Assembly (NCBI GenBank): GCA_934219025.1
Contig: CAKQDG010000056.1
Span: forward strand, 1 to 14,599
Origin: an uncultured Prevotella sp.
GTDB taxonomy: Bacteria > Bacteroidota > Bacteroidia > Bacteroidales > Bacteroidaceae
Length of the DNA: 14,599 bases
Direction of reading: 5' to 3'
Shown here piece by piece: positions 1-8,173 of the stretch (position 1 is the stretch's first letter; each line of letters begins with the position of its first letter). The translations under genes were made by a program, and so were the position numbers. Under the pieces are notes generated by a model. That model was not told the DNA's origin. It worked only from the letters and a program-made list of their open reading frames with translations, and searched no databases.

Positions 1-2187
1 ATTCTCCTCTGCGGTAATTGGCGTTCCGAATTCCAAGGTATAAGTCTTGTAATCTTCTCCGTCTACTACATATTTCAGAGTATAGCTATTTGGAGCAAAA
101 GAAGCAGCAAGTGTGATATTGGTATTCACGGTAATAGAGCGAGGATTGTCGGTATTACCGTCCGACCAAGAAACGAAGTGATAGCCCTCGTCAGGAATAG
201 CAGTAAGTGTGGCAACAGCTCCAAGATCGTATGTGCCGCAACCATTAACGTTTCCGTGCTCTGAAGAAGAAACAGAAATAGTTCTTATCGGTTTTACAAC
301 ATTAACCACGATGTCATTTCCTGCACCTGAATATTTGTTTACCAATCCCGGAGTAGAGAGAAGAACGTTGTTTACCTTAAATCCGTATGTACCAAACGCT
401 GTTTCTTTCTTTACAGTAAACAATATCGTCATTACGTCGCCATCACCTTTAGCAATCTCATTGCCACCAAGTGAATAACAGAAGCAACGCACCTTGCCAT
501 TGTCAATGTTGCGAGTTGTCATGGAGTAACCATCTGCACGATCCGACCAGACACTTTTATCTAGAAATTCAAAGCATTCCTTGTCATACTGCAAATCATA
601 CTGCAATCCATTCACAATGTCGTTGTTCGACAAAGCAACATTAAGCTTCAGAGTATCCCCCGGTTCCACATCAGTGCCGCTAAGTGTGATATAGTTAGGC
701 GAATACCTGTTGCCAGTTATTCTAATATTGTGCAACCTCTGATCCGGGTCGTTGGTGTAGAGTTGCAACAGTTCGTTGTAATCCTCTTCCTCAATGCCAT
801 TCCAAACAATATCCACATCTACGCTTTGCCATGAATCAACCACTATCGGCAACTCATTGCCCACTTTCAAATGGTCAGAACTTGTGGCAATGCGCTCAAT
901 TCTAAGAGGTGCCGAACCATAGTTGCTGATGCAGAAAGTTGTCTTTGCATCTTGCGTAATAGGAGTGCGCCCCATACTGATAGCATCTGTACAACGCATA
1001 CTCGGACTGAGAATATTCACATAGCCAGAGTATTTGTCCGACAGCACATCCGTTTCTTTGCCCTTGATATTAGCCGTAAGTATAGCCTTCTGCGCTCCAA
1101 GTGATGTACTATATCTACCATCCAGTTTAACCTTGAAAGTAGCAATCTCTCCGTCGTTGCCGCTAAACGGTGTATCGCTCAACGAGAAGGCTAAGGCACG
1201 CAACATTCTGTTCTTCATTGAGACCGTAAGCTGATGATCAGCCTTGCGGTTAGAAAGGCTGAAACTTCCGTCAATATATTCCAATTGTTCCGGCATATTG
1301 AAGTCAAACTGAAAACCGGTGATAGGGTCCATATTGTTCATCCGTAGAGATACGGTAACGATAGAATCGGCAATACCAGATACATCCTCCACATGCAGCT
1401 CGTTTACGGCAAACGGCAGAGCCTGCAGCTTCACGGTGTTCAGTTTGTATATGCTGTTGGTGATGAACTTTGCCTCTTCCGTTATTCCGCCACGCTCCAC
1501 CGGAGCATAGTTTAGGGTGAACATCCTGCTGCCACCTGCTGCAATCTCCATAGGGAACGACTCACTGCAAGAGAATTCAGTAGCACTAAACTCCACTCCA
1601 CTTACAGAAAGTGGGGCATTGCCAACGTTGCTCACCTGTACAGTCTGCTGATAACTGCTTCTGATAGGCACCCTGCCATAGTCTATGAACATCGAACTGT
1701 ATGTTGCCTTGGCACACCTGATGGTGGCGCTGCCCGATGTAGAAGCGGTGTTGCCGATAGTATTTCCCTCGCTGTCTGTCAGCACAATCTTATCGGCGCT
1801 TAGAGAAATTTCCGATGGTTCGTTGCCGAGCTTCAGTTTGACCGTTGCTATCGTGCCGTTGCCCGCTGCGATATTGCCCATCGACATGGAATATACAAAC
1901 ACGTTCAGCTTGCCGTCCTTCACTCCAGCCGTAACGCTGTGTCCATTTGTGCGGCCTGTCGTCTTGGCGGAATTCTCCACGAGCGACAGCCGCGGGTCAA
2001 GCGGTATGGAAACCTGTACCGACGACACGTTGTCCGTGTTCGTCAGTCCAATCTGCAACTCAACCGTGTCACCCGGCTTGCCCTCAACCGTGCTGATGCC
2101 AACGATATTGTCGGCAACGGCACTCACCGCCACCGACAATATCATTATACATACAAGCAACAAGGGCTTGATGATTTGTTTCGTCAT
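1..2187 (-). CDS. Secreted multi-cohesin protein with InlB-like repeat, 3' end outside window
   Basis: The frame is open from an ATG at 2187 to the left edge (729 residues seen, no stop), so the C-terminus is missing. A signal peptide covers about residues 1-25 (positively charged start, hydrophobic core LLLVCIMILSVAVSA). Three cohesin-like beta-sandwich modules follow, at about 27-145 (VEGKPGDTVELQIGLTN...), 265-395 and 497-632 (VEPGDTLKLNVALSNND..GLQYDLQYD). Each has the 'G.tv.v.v.l.N.d.v.g.Q' start and a 'G.G.i.t..f.v' strand. Between them lie Ig-like choice-of-anchor-D/ASH-type modules at about 153-262 and 396-496. From about 635 an InlB B-repeat-like domain begins (GAVATLTAIPDEGYHFVSWSDG). 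Known of the family: cohesins bind dockerins. Inferred: this is a cell-surface or secreted scaffold that binds the dockerin of the subtilase encoded 32 bp upstream on the same strand, probably in one operon. Domain calls are by eye; the cohesins could be generic carbohydrate-binding or adhesion sandwiches. Confidence 0.85.
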   Translation of the reverse strand, partial: MTKQIIKPLLLVCIMILSVAVSAVADNIVGISTVEGKPGDTVELQIGLTNTDNVSSVQVSIPLDPRLSLVENSAKTTGRTNGHSVTAGVKDGKLNVFVYSMSMGNIAAGNGTIATVKLKLGNEPSEISLSADKIVLTDSEGNTIGNTASTSGSATIRCAKATYSSMFIDYGRVPIRSSYQQTVQVSNVGNAPLSVSGVEFSATEFSCSESFPMEIAAGGSRMFTLNYAPVERGGITEEAKFITNSIYKLNTVKLQALPFAVNELHVEDVSGIADSIVTVSLRMNNMDPITGFQFDFNMPEQLEYIDGSFSLSNRKADHQLTVSMKNRMLRALAFSLSDTPFSGNDGEIATFKVKLDGRYSTSLGAQKAILTANIKGKETDVLSDKYSGYVNILSPSMRCTDAISMGRTPITQDAKTTFCISNYGSAPLRIERIATSSDHLKVGNELPIVVDSWQSVDVDIVWNGIEEEDYNELLQLYTNDPDQRLHNIRITGNRYSPNYITLSGTDVEPGDTLKLNVALSNNDIVNGLQYDLQYDKECFEFLDKSVWSDRADGYSMTTRNIDNGKVRCFCYSLGGNEIAKGDGDVMTILFTVKKETAFGTYGFKVNNVLLSTPGLVNKYSGAGNDIVVNVVKPIRTISVSSSEHGNVNGCGTYDLGAVATLTAIPDEGYHFVSWSDGNTDNPRSITVNTNITLAASFAPNSYTLKYVVDGEDYKTYTLEFGTPITAEEN

Positions 2188-2219
2188 AGATAAAGAATCT
2201 TGTTACGAAAAGACTTCAG

Positions 2220-5200
2220 TTACTTCACAACCTTCACGCCGTCTACGATATACACTCCTGCAGGAAGTTTCTGCAGGTCGCTGTTGCGTCCAGATACCTT
2301 AACTCCAGTAAGAGTATAGATACCGCTCACGTTCATCGCGTCAGCACCCATGCGCGTTATGCCGGTCGTCTGTCCGGCTTTAGCCTCAACATTTGTTCCG
2401 GCAGCATCGCTCAGTCTGATATCCATAACCTTAGCATTGCCAATGTTCAATACTGCATGCTTACCAGCCGACAGCGTTTTCCCGCTCATGCTGTAGGCAA
2501 GATAAATATAGTCGTTGTCGCTGAGCCATGACGAAGTCTGCTCAAAGCCGTTCATGTCATCCATGGCTTTAATCTCACTTCCCTTCTCTGTGGCGAGTTG
2601 TATCTGCACACCAGCAAGGGCAACAGGAGACTCAACGTATACTATGCCGTTCTCTACTGTGTATGTGGCCGTAGCCATAGCCAAAGAGTTTGTCGTGGCA
2701 TCCGGATGGAGGATAGTACGGATGATGCCCACCACATCAAGAATGTCGATCTGCAAGTCCTTGTTCACGTCGGCAGCCTCAAAGATAAACGGTTTCGGTG
2801 TCTGACCGGAAGCATAGTTCACGGTAGCTATCACGTCAGCAACATCCACATTGCCAGAGCCGTTGGCATCGCCAAGAGTGGAGGTCTTTGGAGTCACGGC
2901 AACGATATTCGATGGATCAGTTTCCTTCAAGTCTGTCGTGATAACCTTATACCTATAATAATATGTAGTGTTCGGCACAACGTCGTAATCCACATATTCG
3001 AGTGTCTCGTTATCGAGAAGCTGCTTGTTCACTCTCACCGTGTCGCCATTTTCTGTGTAACGATATAGGTTATAGCCAAGGAAGTCGTCAAAGCTGTTCT
3101 GTGCGTCTGTCCATGAGAGAGTCACCTTGCCTAAGCCTGCTTCGCCCATAAATCCGGTGCTCAGTGAACCGGCAGCCTGCACATTCACGTTGAAGCGACA
3201 GTTCTCAATAGGAATGTCGAAACCTTCATTATCTTTCGCCTCGTCAACATAGATACGATTCAGTCCATCAATGCCGCTCTTGCCGGTGATAGTAAGATAA
3301 GCGGTATATACCAAGCTGTCGGCACTCCATGTGCCTTCCTCTGCTATAGGTGTCTGTGTGTATGGCGGACGAACGCCCATAGCTACCATTGGAGCAATAC
3401 TTGTGCGCATCGGACGGTTGAAATATACCTCAAACTTGTGTTTACCTACACCAAGCGGTGGAAGCATATCAAACTCATCCTGTGCGTCGTAGCCGTCTAC
3501 AACAACTTTCCATACGATGCCATGGGCCTCGGCGTTTGGGCGGGTGAGCATGTTGGAGAGGTCGTATTCGGTGGTGCCGTAACCGTTGTTTATATCAAGA
3601 ATGCCTTTTCTTACAGATGATTCTATAACAGAACCAAAATAGTTTGGTGTGTCTGTTGTATAGACACCTACCCCACTAACATAAATAGCACCTTTATTAC
3701 TAACCACGTTTGATGAAAGTAAATGTTGTAGATAAAAAGGAGAAAAGTCATTTCCTATGAAATTACATGATGTCAGATTCGCAAAATAGTTACCTATTTC
3801 ATTGTTAAAGAAGTTACATTTTTCAAATATTCCTTTCGACAGTGAACAGATTTTATTGTTTATAATAATATTATTATCTACCATTTTTACCTCATCGCCC
3901 CAATTATATCTTAAATTTAAATGTTCAATATTAGATTTTTGAATGACTGTATAACTGAAATCAGATATGTCAATGCTTGCACCATTAGAACTTACAAAAT
4001 CATTTATCCCCTCCAACACAATCAAGCTATCCGGCTTTCCAACCGCATTTATCGTTCCATTATTCTCAAAGTAAGTATTCTTAAACTCCAACTTCGTTCC
4101 CGGCTTAATCGTCAGCGTCACTCCTTCAGGAACAGCAAGATTCTTTGTAACGATATAATGCACATTCGGATAAAGCGTAGTATTTTCCTTGATAACTCCG
4201 CCAATTTCCACACCATTCTCAACAGTAAGCAATACATCCTGTTCTATTACTTCGTCCGAACCATCACAAGTTCCCTTTATAACAAGCTTAATATGTCTAT
4301 TGTCCGCACACTTTTCATTAATCTTTATTCGCAGCGGCTCCGCACTTTTTGCTTTTCCATATGCACTCAACTCCGAACCGAAGTTAGCCTCGCTCTTGAT
4401 AAGCTTCACTATCGTCGGGTCCTCATTCTCGCCAAGGTCGATGGAAAGTTTGATGTTCTTCGCTTTACCCCAAGCGTTACGCACAACAGGATAGAAATCT
4501 ATTACTTCGCCGGCATCCGGTCTACCGTCGCCGTCGTTTTTCGTTGCGCCTTCAATATTGGCGCTGTCGTCCATCTCGTAAGTAACAAAAGAAATCTCCG
4601 GTTTGCGGTCTTCGTCCTTAATAGAGAATGCCTTGTAGATGTCCAGTCCGCCGGTAGCAGTACGGGAGTTGATAAGGTCGCCATACAGATACTCCTTGTT
4701 AGCATATTCCTTAGTCTGGATAAGTCGCGACAGGGCACCAGCCACCATCGGTGTAGCCATGGAAGTACCATTCAGAGCCTTGTAATTACCGCCAGGATAA
4801 GTACTCTCAATCGTTGCGCCAGGAGCAAGAAGTTCGTAGTTATACAGTTTGTCCTCTCCCCACTCAGAATAAGTAGGACCGTTATCATCATAATTGCTCC
4901 ATTCCGTAACGTTGCCGTCGCTACCCATTGCCTGAACACCAAGCACAAAGGTGTAGGCACCGGGATACATCGGCATAGGCTCATTTTGACCTTTTTCCGG
5001 ATGCTTATGGTTCAAACACTTCCCGTCATTACCAGCCGCCGCTACAAGCACCGCCTTTTGATAAGCTCTGCCCAATGCCTGTTCCTCAGCCTTCGACTCG
5101 CCATAGCTACCGAAACTCATGCTGATGACATCGGCACCATTAGCCACGGCATAGTCAATACCTTTAATTATTGTAGCCACATCGCCCGTGCCGTCGCTCT

Positions 5201-5531
5201 GCATCACCGTTACAGGCATTATCAACGCATCAGGGTTGGCACCAACGATACCTATACCGTTGCCGCCAACTGCAGCAGCGATACCAGCACAGTGAGTGCC
5301 ATGTCCATTCCAGTCGCCAATGCGCCCAGTCTGGTTTACAAAGTCCCATCCATGAATATCATCCTTGAAGCCGTTGCCGTCGTCGTCATAATCATCTGCG
5401 CCATCAGCCTCTTTCGTGTTAGTCCATATATTGTCTTTAAGGTCGGGGTGGTCAATGTCCACACCTGTATCAAGAATTGCTATAATCGGTCGTTTTTGTG
5501 TTATCAACGGTTCCTGCCACAGCATCGGCAT
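2220..5531 (-). CDS. S8 subtilisin-like serine protease with dockerin and T9SS-like tail (main part of frameshifted gene)
   Basis: This is the catalytic and C-terminal part of a subtilase whose N-terminus lies in another frame (5582-6130). The frame is open upstream of the ATG at 5531, through DPLYSEQWGLRDIR, which is the usual start of the mature enzyme, so 5531 is not the natural start. In joined numbering (1303 residues) the catalytic residues are Asp221 (AILDTGVDIDHPDL), His277 (NGHGTHCAGIAA) and Ser457 (NGTSMATPMVAG), with oxyanion Asn368 (AAAGNDG). Then come a CARDB/Ig-like region (about 510-640), a beta-helix-like region (about 655-840), an Ig-like segment, FnIII (about 993-1083) and a dockerin (about 1087-1140). 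The dockerin has two Ca-binding loops, DANGSGNVDVAD and DVNKDLQIDILD. The tail GIYTLTGVKV...LPAGVYIVDGVKVVK resembles a type IX secretion signal. Inferred role: exported endopeptidase tethered to a cohesin protein, perhaps the one encoded just downstream. Confidence 0.92.
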   Translation of the reverse strand: MPMLWQEPLITQKRPIIAILDTGVDIDHPDLKDNIWTNTKEADGADDYDDDGNGFKDDIHGWDFVNQTGRIGDWNGHGTHCAGIAAAVGGNGIGIVGANPDALIMPVTVMQSDGTGDVATIIKGIDYAVANGADVISMSFGSYGESKAEEQALGRAYQKAVLVAAAGNDGKCLNHKHPEKGQNEPMPMYPGAYTFVLGVQAMGSDGNVTEWSNYDDNGPTYSEWGEDKLYNYELLAPGATIESTYPGGNYKALNGTSMATPMVAGALSRLIQTKEYANKEYLYGDLINSRTATGGLDIYKAFSIKDEDRKPEISFVTYEMDDSANIEGATKNDGDGRPDAGEVIDFYPVVRNAWGKAKNIKLSIDLGENEDPTIVKLIKSEANFGSELSAYGKAKSAEPLRIKINEKCADNRHIKLVIKGTCDGSDEVIEQDVLLTVENGVEIGGVIKENTTLYPNVHYIVTKNLAVPEGVTLTIKPGTKLEFKNTYFENNGTINAVGKPDSLIVLEGINDFVSSNGASIDISDFSYTVIQKSNIEHLNLRYNWGDEVKMVDNNIIINNKICSLSKGIFEKCNFFNNEIGNYFANLTSCNFIGNDFSPFYLQHLLSSNVVSNKGAIYVSGVGVYTTDTPNYFGSVIESSVRKGILDINNGYGTTEYDLSNMLTRPNAEAHGIVWKVVVDGYDAQDEFDMLPPLGVGKHKFEVYFNRPMRTSIAPMVAMGVRPPYTQTPIAEEGTWSADSLVYTAYLTITGKSGIDGLNRIYVDEAKDNEGFDIPIENCRFNVNVQAAGSLSTGFMGEAGLGKVTLSWTDAQNSFDDFLGYNLYRYTENGDTVRVNKQLLDNETLEYVDYDVVPNTTYYYRYKVITTDLKETDPSNIVAVTPKTSTLGDANGSGNVDVADVIATVNYASGQTPKPFIFEAADVNKDLQIDILDVVGIIRTILHPDATTNSLAMATATYTVENGIVYVESPVALAGVQIQLATEKGSEIKAMDDMNGFEQTSSWLSDNDYIYLAYSMSGKTLSAGKHAVLNIGNAKVMDIRLSDAAGTNVEAKAGQTTGITRMGADAMNVSGIYTLTGVKVSGRNSDLQKLPAGVYIVDGVKVVK

Positions 5532-5581
5532 ACGGATGTCGCGCAGTCCCCACTGCTCACTGTAAAGAGGGTCATCGTAGG

Positions 5582-6130
5582 TTACACTTTTTGCCCCCCC
5601 GATTCGTTTTGCTCCTCTTTAAGGATATTGCCCATATTGTTTTGAGCATCAGTAGTGCCAAGGGCATAAACGATTCTGTTTGGTTCAGCATATTCCACAT
5701 CGGCGAGCTTCGAGAATCTGGCAACAGCCTCCTCCACGTTGCGCACCTTCGCCTTGTCGTAGTACATCAGATAAACGCGGTTCATCGTCGGGGCATCAAC
5801 CGTCTTACCGTTGAAAGCCCTTGTCTGACGCTTCATTTGCAGATTGCCGGAGAGTGGCATCAGCTCCTCCACCGCCGTCACGCCGAGCTCGTGCAATGCC
5901 GCATCCAGACTGCCAACGCCCGATGACTTGAATTGCGTGCGCCGTGGAGCATTGATACGAGCGGCACTCTGTTCCTTAAACTTCACGATAACCTCTCCTT
6001 CCCTATAGTTATGGGCAGAGAAACGGCTATCCACCTTTACCACTTCATCCTCGTTGTTGCGGTCTTGCGCCATTGCAGGCACAGCAAGAGCCGCTGTCAA
6101 AGCAAGAGTTAAGAATCGATGTAATTCCAT
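5582..6130 (-). CDS. N-terminal part of the S8 protease gene: signal peptide and prodomain
   Basis: This is the 5' portion of the subtilase gene, read in a different frame from the catalytic part. It starts at ATG 6130, 45 bp after the stop of the Rpn gene on the same strand. Residues 1-22 form a signal peptide (MELHRFLTLALTAALAVPAMAQ, cut after MAQ written here as MELHRFLTLALTAALAVPAM/AQ). Residues 44-157 look like an inhibitor-I9-type or fervidolysin-like prodomain (EGEVIVKFK ... FSKLADVEYAEPNRIVYAL), which normally chaperones and inhibits the protease until cleavage. The frame ends at TAA just after a run of seven G. With one more G it would continue ..NESGGAKSVTYDDPLYSEQWGL into the catalytic domain. 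As it stands it would encode a 182-residue exported prodomain alone. No separate promoter was recognised in the 45-bp gap; co-transcription with the upstream Rpn gene is possible. Confidence 0.85.
   Translation of the reverse strand: MELHRFLTLALTAALAVPAMAQDRNNEDEVVKVDSRFSAHNYREGEVIVKFKEQSAARINAPRRTQFKSSGVGSLDAALHELGVTAVEELMPLSGNLQMKRQTRAFNGKTVDAPTMNRVYLMYYDKAKVRNVEEAVARFSKLADVEYAEPNRIVYALGTTDAQNNMGNILKEEQNESGGQKV
5594..5600 (-). other. G7 homopolymer at the frame break between prodomain and catalytic domain
   Basis: On the coding (minus) strand the sequence reads TCG GGG GGG CAA AAA GTG TAA in the prodomain frame. An eighth G gives TCG GGG GGG GCA AAA AGT GTA and joins the catalytic frame. 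The zero-frame phasing, G GGG GGG, also fits the X_XXY_YYZ pattern of -1 ribosomal slippage sites. Either a variable tract, programmed slippage, a true mutation or a sequencing error could explain it; the sequence alone does not decide. Confidence 0.8.
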
Positions 6131-6174
6131 AATGTTAATATTAATGTTGATAAACTTATATGTTCATTATTATG

Positions 6175-7056
6175 CTATATTTCGGCTTTTAGTTTCTCTA
6201 TCTCATCTACCTTTAATTCTGTCAATTCTGAAATAGTATTTATATCCATGCCACGTTTCAGCATAGCTTTCACAATTTCAGCTCGCCCTTCAGCTCTGCC
6301 CTGTTCTCTTCCTTCTTCTCTTCCTTGCTCTAAAGCTGTATCAATAGAATTCTTAACATCACGATATGCTTTTAAGCTGTTTTCGTATTCCCTAAGCTCC
6401 GTTGGTGTGAATTTTGCTATTTCAGCTTCCTTGAACAACTTAAAGAAAATTTTTTCTTTCAGAGCCTCAGGCCGTTTGTCTAGTTGTGAGAGATTCTTCA
6501 ATACATAGAGCCATTTGTCGTAGAGTGTTATAAGCTCATCCTCGGTTTTGTTGAACTTTGCTATTTCCACGTATTTGAACGACAATTTATCATTGAACAC
6601 TTTGTGGGTCTTCTTGTCGAGCAACCCTACGTCGTGGTTGATGTCTTCTTTGTCGAAGGCTTCCTCGTCGAGATCGGAATTAAGCAAAGCCACGGTATAG
6701 ACGTGATCCAACTTGAAATTCCAGTTTGAACCTTTTGGCGCCTGTTCACGAATTGGAAATGTGGAATAAAACAAAGACCTGTCCTTAAAAAATTTCTGAT
6801 ATGCGTTTTGCATTTCCACAATGAATTTTTCACCATACTCATTTTCACAATACACATCAAATATTGCTTTTCGTTCAGCATACACATCGCCAACATGTTT
6901 GCTGTTCAAATATTTCACGTCTGTTATAATCTGAAATCCATCAAAGAGAGAGTTCAAGAAATTTATCAGCAAATCTTTGTTGGGCTTGGTGCCAAAAATC
7001 CGTTTGAATCCGAAGTCGGTCAACAAACTTATATATCTATCCTCTATATTCTTCAT
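6175..7056 (-). CDS. Rpn family / PD-(D/E)XK nuclease family transposase-like protein
   Basis: A 293-residue protein of normal length for the family. The N-terminus has the family signature TDFGFKRIFG (13-22). The nuclease core shows Asp67 (AIFDVYC) and Glu81-x-Gln83 (FIVEMQNAYQ), the D..ExQ arrangement of PD-(D/E)XK enzymes. The C-terminus carries the typical charged repeat EQGREEGREQGRAEGRAE (244-260) followed by a short helix pair (MLKRGMDINTISELTELKVDEIEKLK). Known of the family: Rpn proteins are DNA endonucleases that promote RecA-independent recombination, and some act as toxic antiphage factors; the 'transposase' name is largely historical. No terminal inverted repeats were seen around the gene, so it is not shown to be a mobile element. 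It has a good promoter at 7092-7123 and is followed 45 bp later by the protease gene. Confidence 0.92.
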   Translation of the reverse strand: MKNIEDRYISLLTDFGFKRIFGTKPNKDLLINFLNSLFDGFQIITDVKYLNSKHVGDVYAERKAIFDVYCENEYGEKFIVEMQNAYQKFFKDRSLFYSTFPIREQAPKGSNWNFKLDHVYTVALLNSDLDEEAFDKEDINHDVGLLDKKTHKVFNDKLSFKYVEIAKFNKTEDELITLYDKWLYVLKNLSQLDKRPEALKEKIFFKLFKEAEIAKFTPTELREYENSLKAYRDVKNSIDTALEQGREEGREQGRAEGRAEIVKAMLKRGMDINTISELTELKVDEIEKLKAEI

Positions 7057-7091
7057 ATATTCAGACTTTTCCTCTTTATCATTTTAGCATA

Positions 7092-7123
7092 CAAAAATAC
7101 GTTTTTCTCTTCACACTGCCAAA
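7092..7123 (-). promoter_or_regulatory. Bacteroidetes-type promoter for the Rpn gene
   Basis: On the minus strand there is TTTG (7123-7120), a 20-bp spacer, then TATTTTTG (7099-7092), matching TTTG-N20-TAnnTTTG. It lies about 36 bp upstream of the ATG at 7056. Box match and spacing are both good; no transcription start data are available. Confidence 0.65.
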
Positions 7124-7186
7124 TTTCTCGTTTCCTTTTAATTTAGAAATCAAGGATATTCATCAATTTATCCTGTATTAAGCTGG

Positions 7187-7816
7187 CTAAGGAATCCAGC
7201 GGCGGTGTATCTCGATTACTGCCCCACCCTTCACGACAAGCTCTGTATTAAGGCAGTTGAAATAGTCTTTGCGATAGTCGGGAAGCCTGTCGATATATTC
7301 CTTATAGGCTGTGCGGATAGTGTCGGAAGGGTCACGGTAGTCATCGCCACAGTCGATGAATACCAAATCCGGGGCAAGCTTGAGCTGCACGTCTCCAAGT
7401 TTCGTAAACACGGAATGGTCGTCCCAAAGCATCGTGCGATACGTTCCGCCACCGTTTGGTGCCAGCTCAGCTCCGCCGTTCTCTATTCCGCCGTTTACCA
7501 CCTTTTCACCTCTGTATTCCGCAATAGAATCAATCACCATCGGCTTGCCCTCATAAACCAGAGTGTCGCCCGGACGCATACGGCTCACTTCCACTGCATC
7601 ATACAGATCCTTGCTGAACACGCTGCACGTCATTCTTCCACCATTCCAGTCTATATCGCCGGCTTTGAAGCCCACGGCAATGGTGCAGTCGCTGAGCGAA
7701 TCAAGGTTCAAAGCGCTATCCAGCGGCGCCACTCTCAAGTGTTCCGGTTTTCTTACTGTTGCACAAGCCGTTATCAGCAGCATCGCAACGGCTGCAAAAA
7801 AACAAGTTCTTTTCAT
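7187..7816 (-). CDS. Uncharacterised lipoprotein
   Basis: A 209-residue protein starting MKRTCFFAAVAMLLITAC: a short positive start, a hydrophobic core and a lipobox LITA|C with lipidated Cys18, so it is probably exported and anchored in a membrane. The mature part has no catalytic motif I recognise. It is acidic and beta-rich-looking, with Gly/Asn-rich turns (VVNGGIENGGAELAPNGGGTYRT is split here as VVNGGIENGGAE and LAPNGGGTYRT) and ends ...EIHRRWIP. It resembles hypothetical lipoproteins I associate with Prevotella and Bacteroides; no function is assigned. Its ATG lies 1 base after the stop of the HAD relic, so the two were probably one transcription unit. I saw no promoter of its own. The 130 bp between it and the Rpn gene hold the Rpn promoter. 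Confidence 0.85.
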   Translation of the reverse strand: MKRTCFFAAVAMLLITACATVRKPEHLRVAPLDSALNLDSLSDCTIAVGFKAGDIDWNGGRMTCSVFSKDLYDAVEVSRMRPGDTLVYEGKPMVIDSIAEYRGEKVVNGGIENGGAELAPNGGGTYRTMLWDDHSVFTKLGDVQLKLAPDLVFIDCGDDYRDPSDTIRTAYKEYIDRLPDYRKDYFNCLNTELVVKGGAVIEIHRRWIP

Positions 7817-7817
7817 T

Positions 7818-8091
7818 TTATTCTTTTTTTATAATATCAATAACATTGCCGGGCATGTTTCTATCATTCCACTTCTGCTGCATTGCCTCTAATCCAAGAT
7901 ATTTCCACGATGACTCTATTACGATGCCGGCTTCTGTCTCTTTAACGATCCTCTCCAGTTCGACAACCACCTCTGGGCCGAACAGTGCGCCATACTTATC
8001 CTTCCACGCTTTTCCTTGATAGAGAAACAGGTTTTTGATTATGGTCGGTATTCAGCACCCCATCAAAGTCAAGAAATATTATATTCTTCAT
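7818..8091 (-). pseudogene. HAD-like (Swiss-army-knife RNA repair type) protein, frameshifted and short
   Basis: From ATG 8091 the frame reads MKNIIFLDFDGVLNTDHNQK, with the HAD motif I DxDGVLNT, then reaches a stop after about 25 residues. In the +1 frame the protein continues LFLYQGKAWKDKYGALFG, PEVVVELERIVKETEAGIVI, ESSWKYLGLEAMQQKWNDRN and MPGNVIDIIKKE, ending at TAA 7818. The SSWK segment is HAD motif II. Dropping one A from the A5 run at about 8030-8034 would join the two frames. The order DFDGVLNT ... ESSWKYLG..AMQ..W matches small HAD_SAK-type proteins. Even when joined (about 91 residues) it lacks the distal HAD motifs III/IV that I would expect, so it is truncated as well as shifted. 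It lies between the DUF262 pair and the lipoprotein, on the same strand. Confidence 0.6.
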
Positions 8092-8173
8092 ACACTATTA
8101 TTTATTGGGGCATGACAGAGGACTTTGCACTTACTATATAGTGCAGGAAAAGTACTGTGTCTTAAGAAAACGA

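Noticed and set aside
1685..2302. 205-codon plus-strand frame
   Set aside because: It is antisense to the start of the cohesin gene and the end of the protease gene, spans the real gene boundary, and has no recognisable domain.
3921..5645. 574-codon open frame on the plus strand
   Set aside because: It is antisense to the subtilase gene, rich in Arg/His/Ser/Cys without any domain; the minus-strand frame has a full catalytic triad and domain order.
6175..7056. Rpn gene as part of an insertion sequence
   Set aside because: I found no terminal inverted repeats or target duplication around it; the protein family name 'transposase' does not by itself show mobility.
8126..8146. Stem-loop TGCACT..AGTGCA as terminator of the DUF262 operon
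   Set aside because: The arms are only 6 bp and no T-run follows on either strand; it is too weak to annotate.
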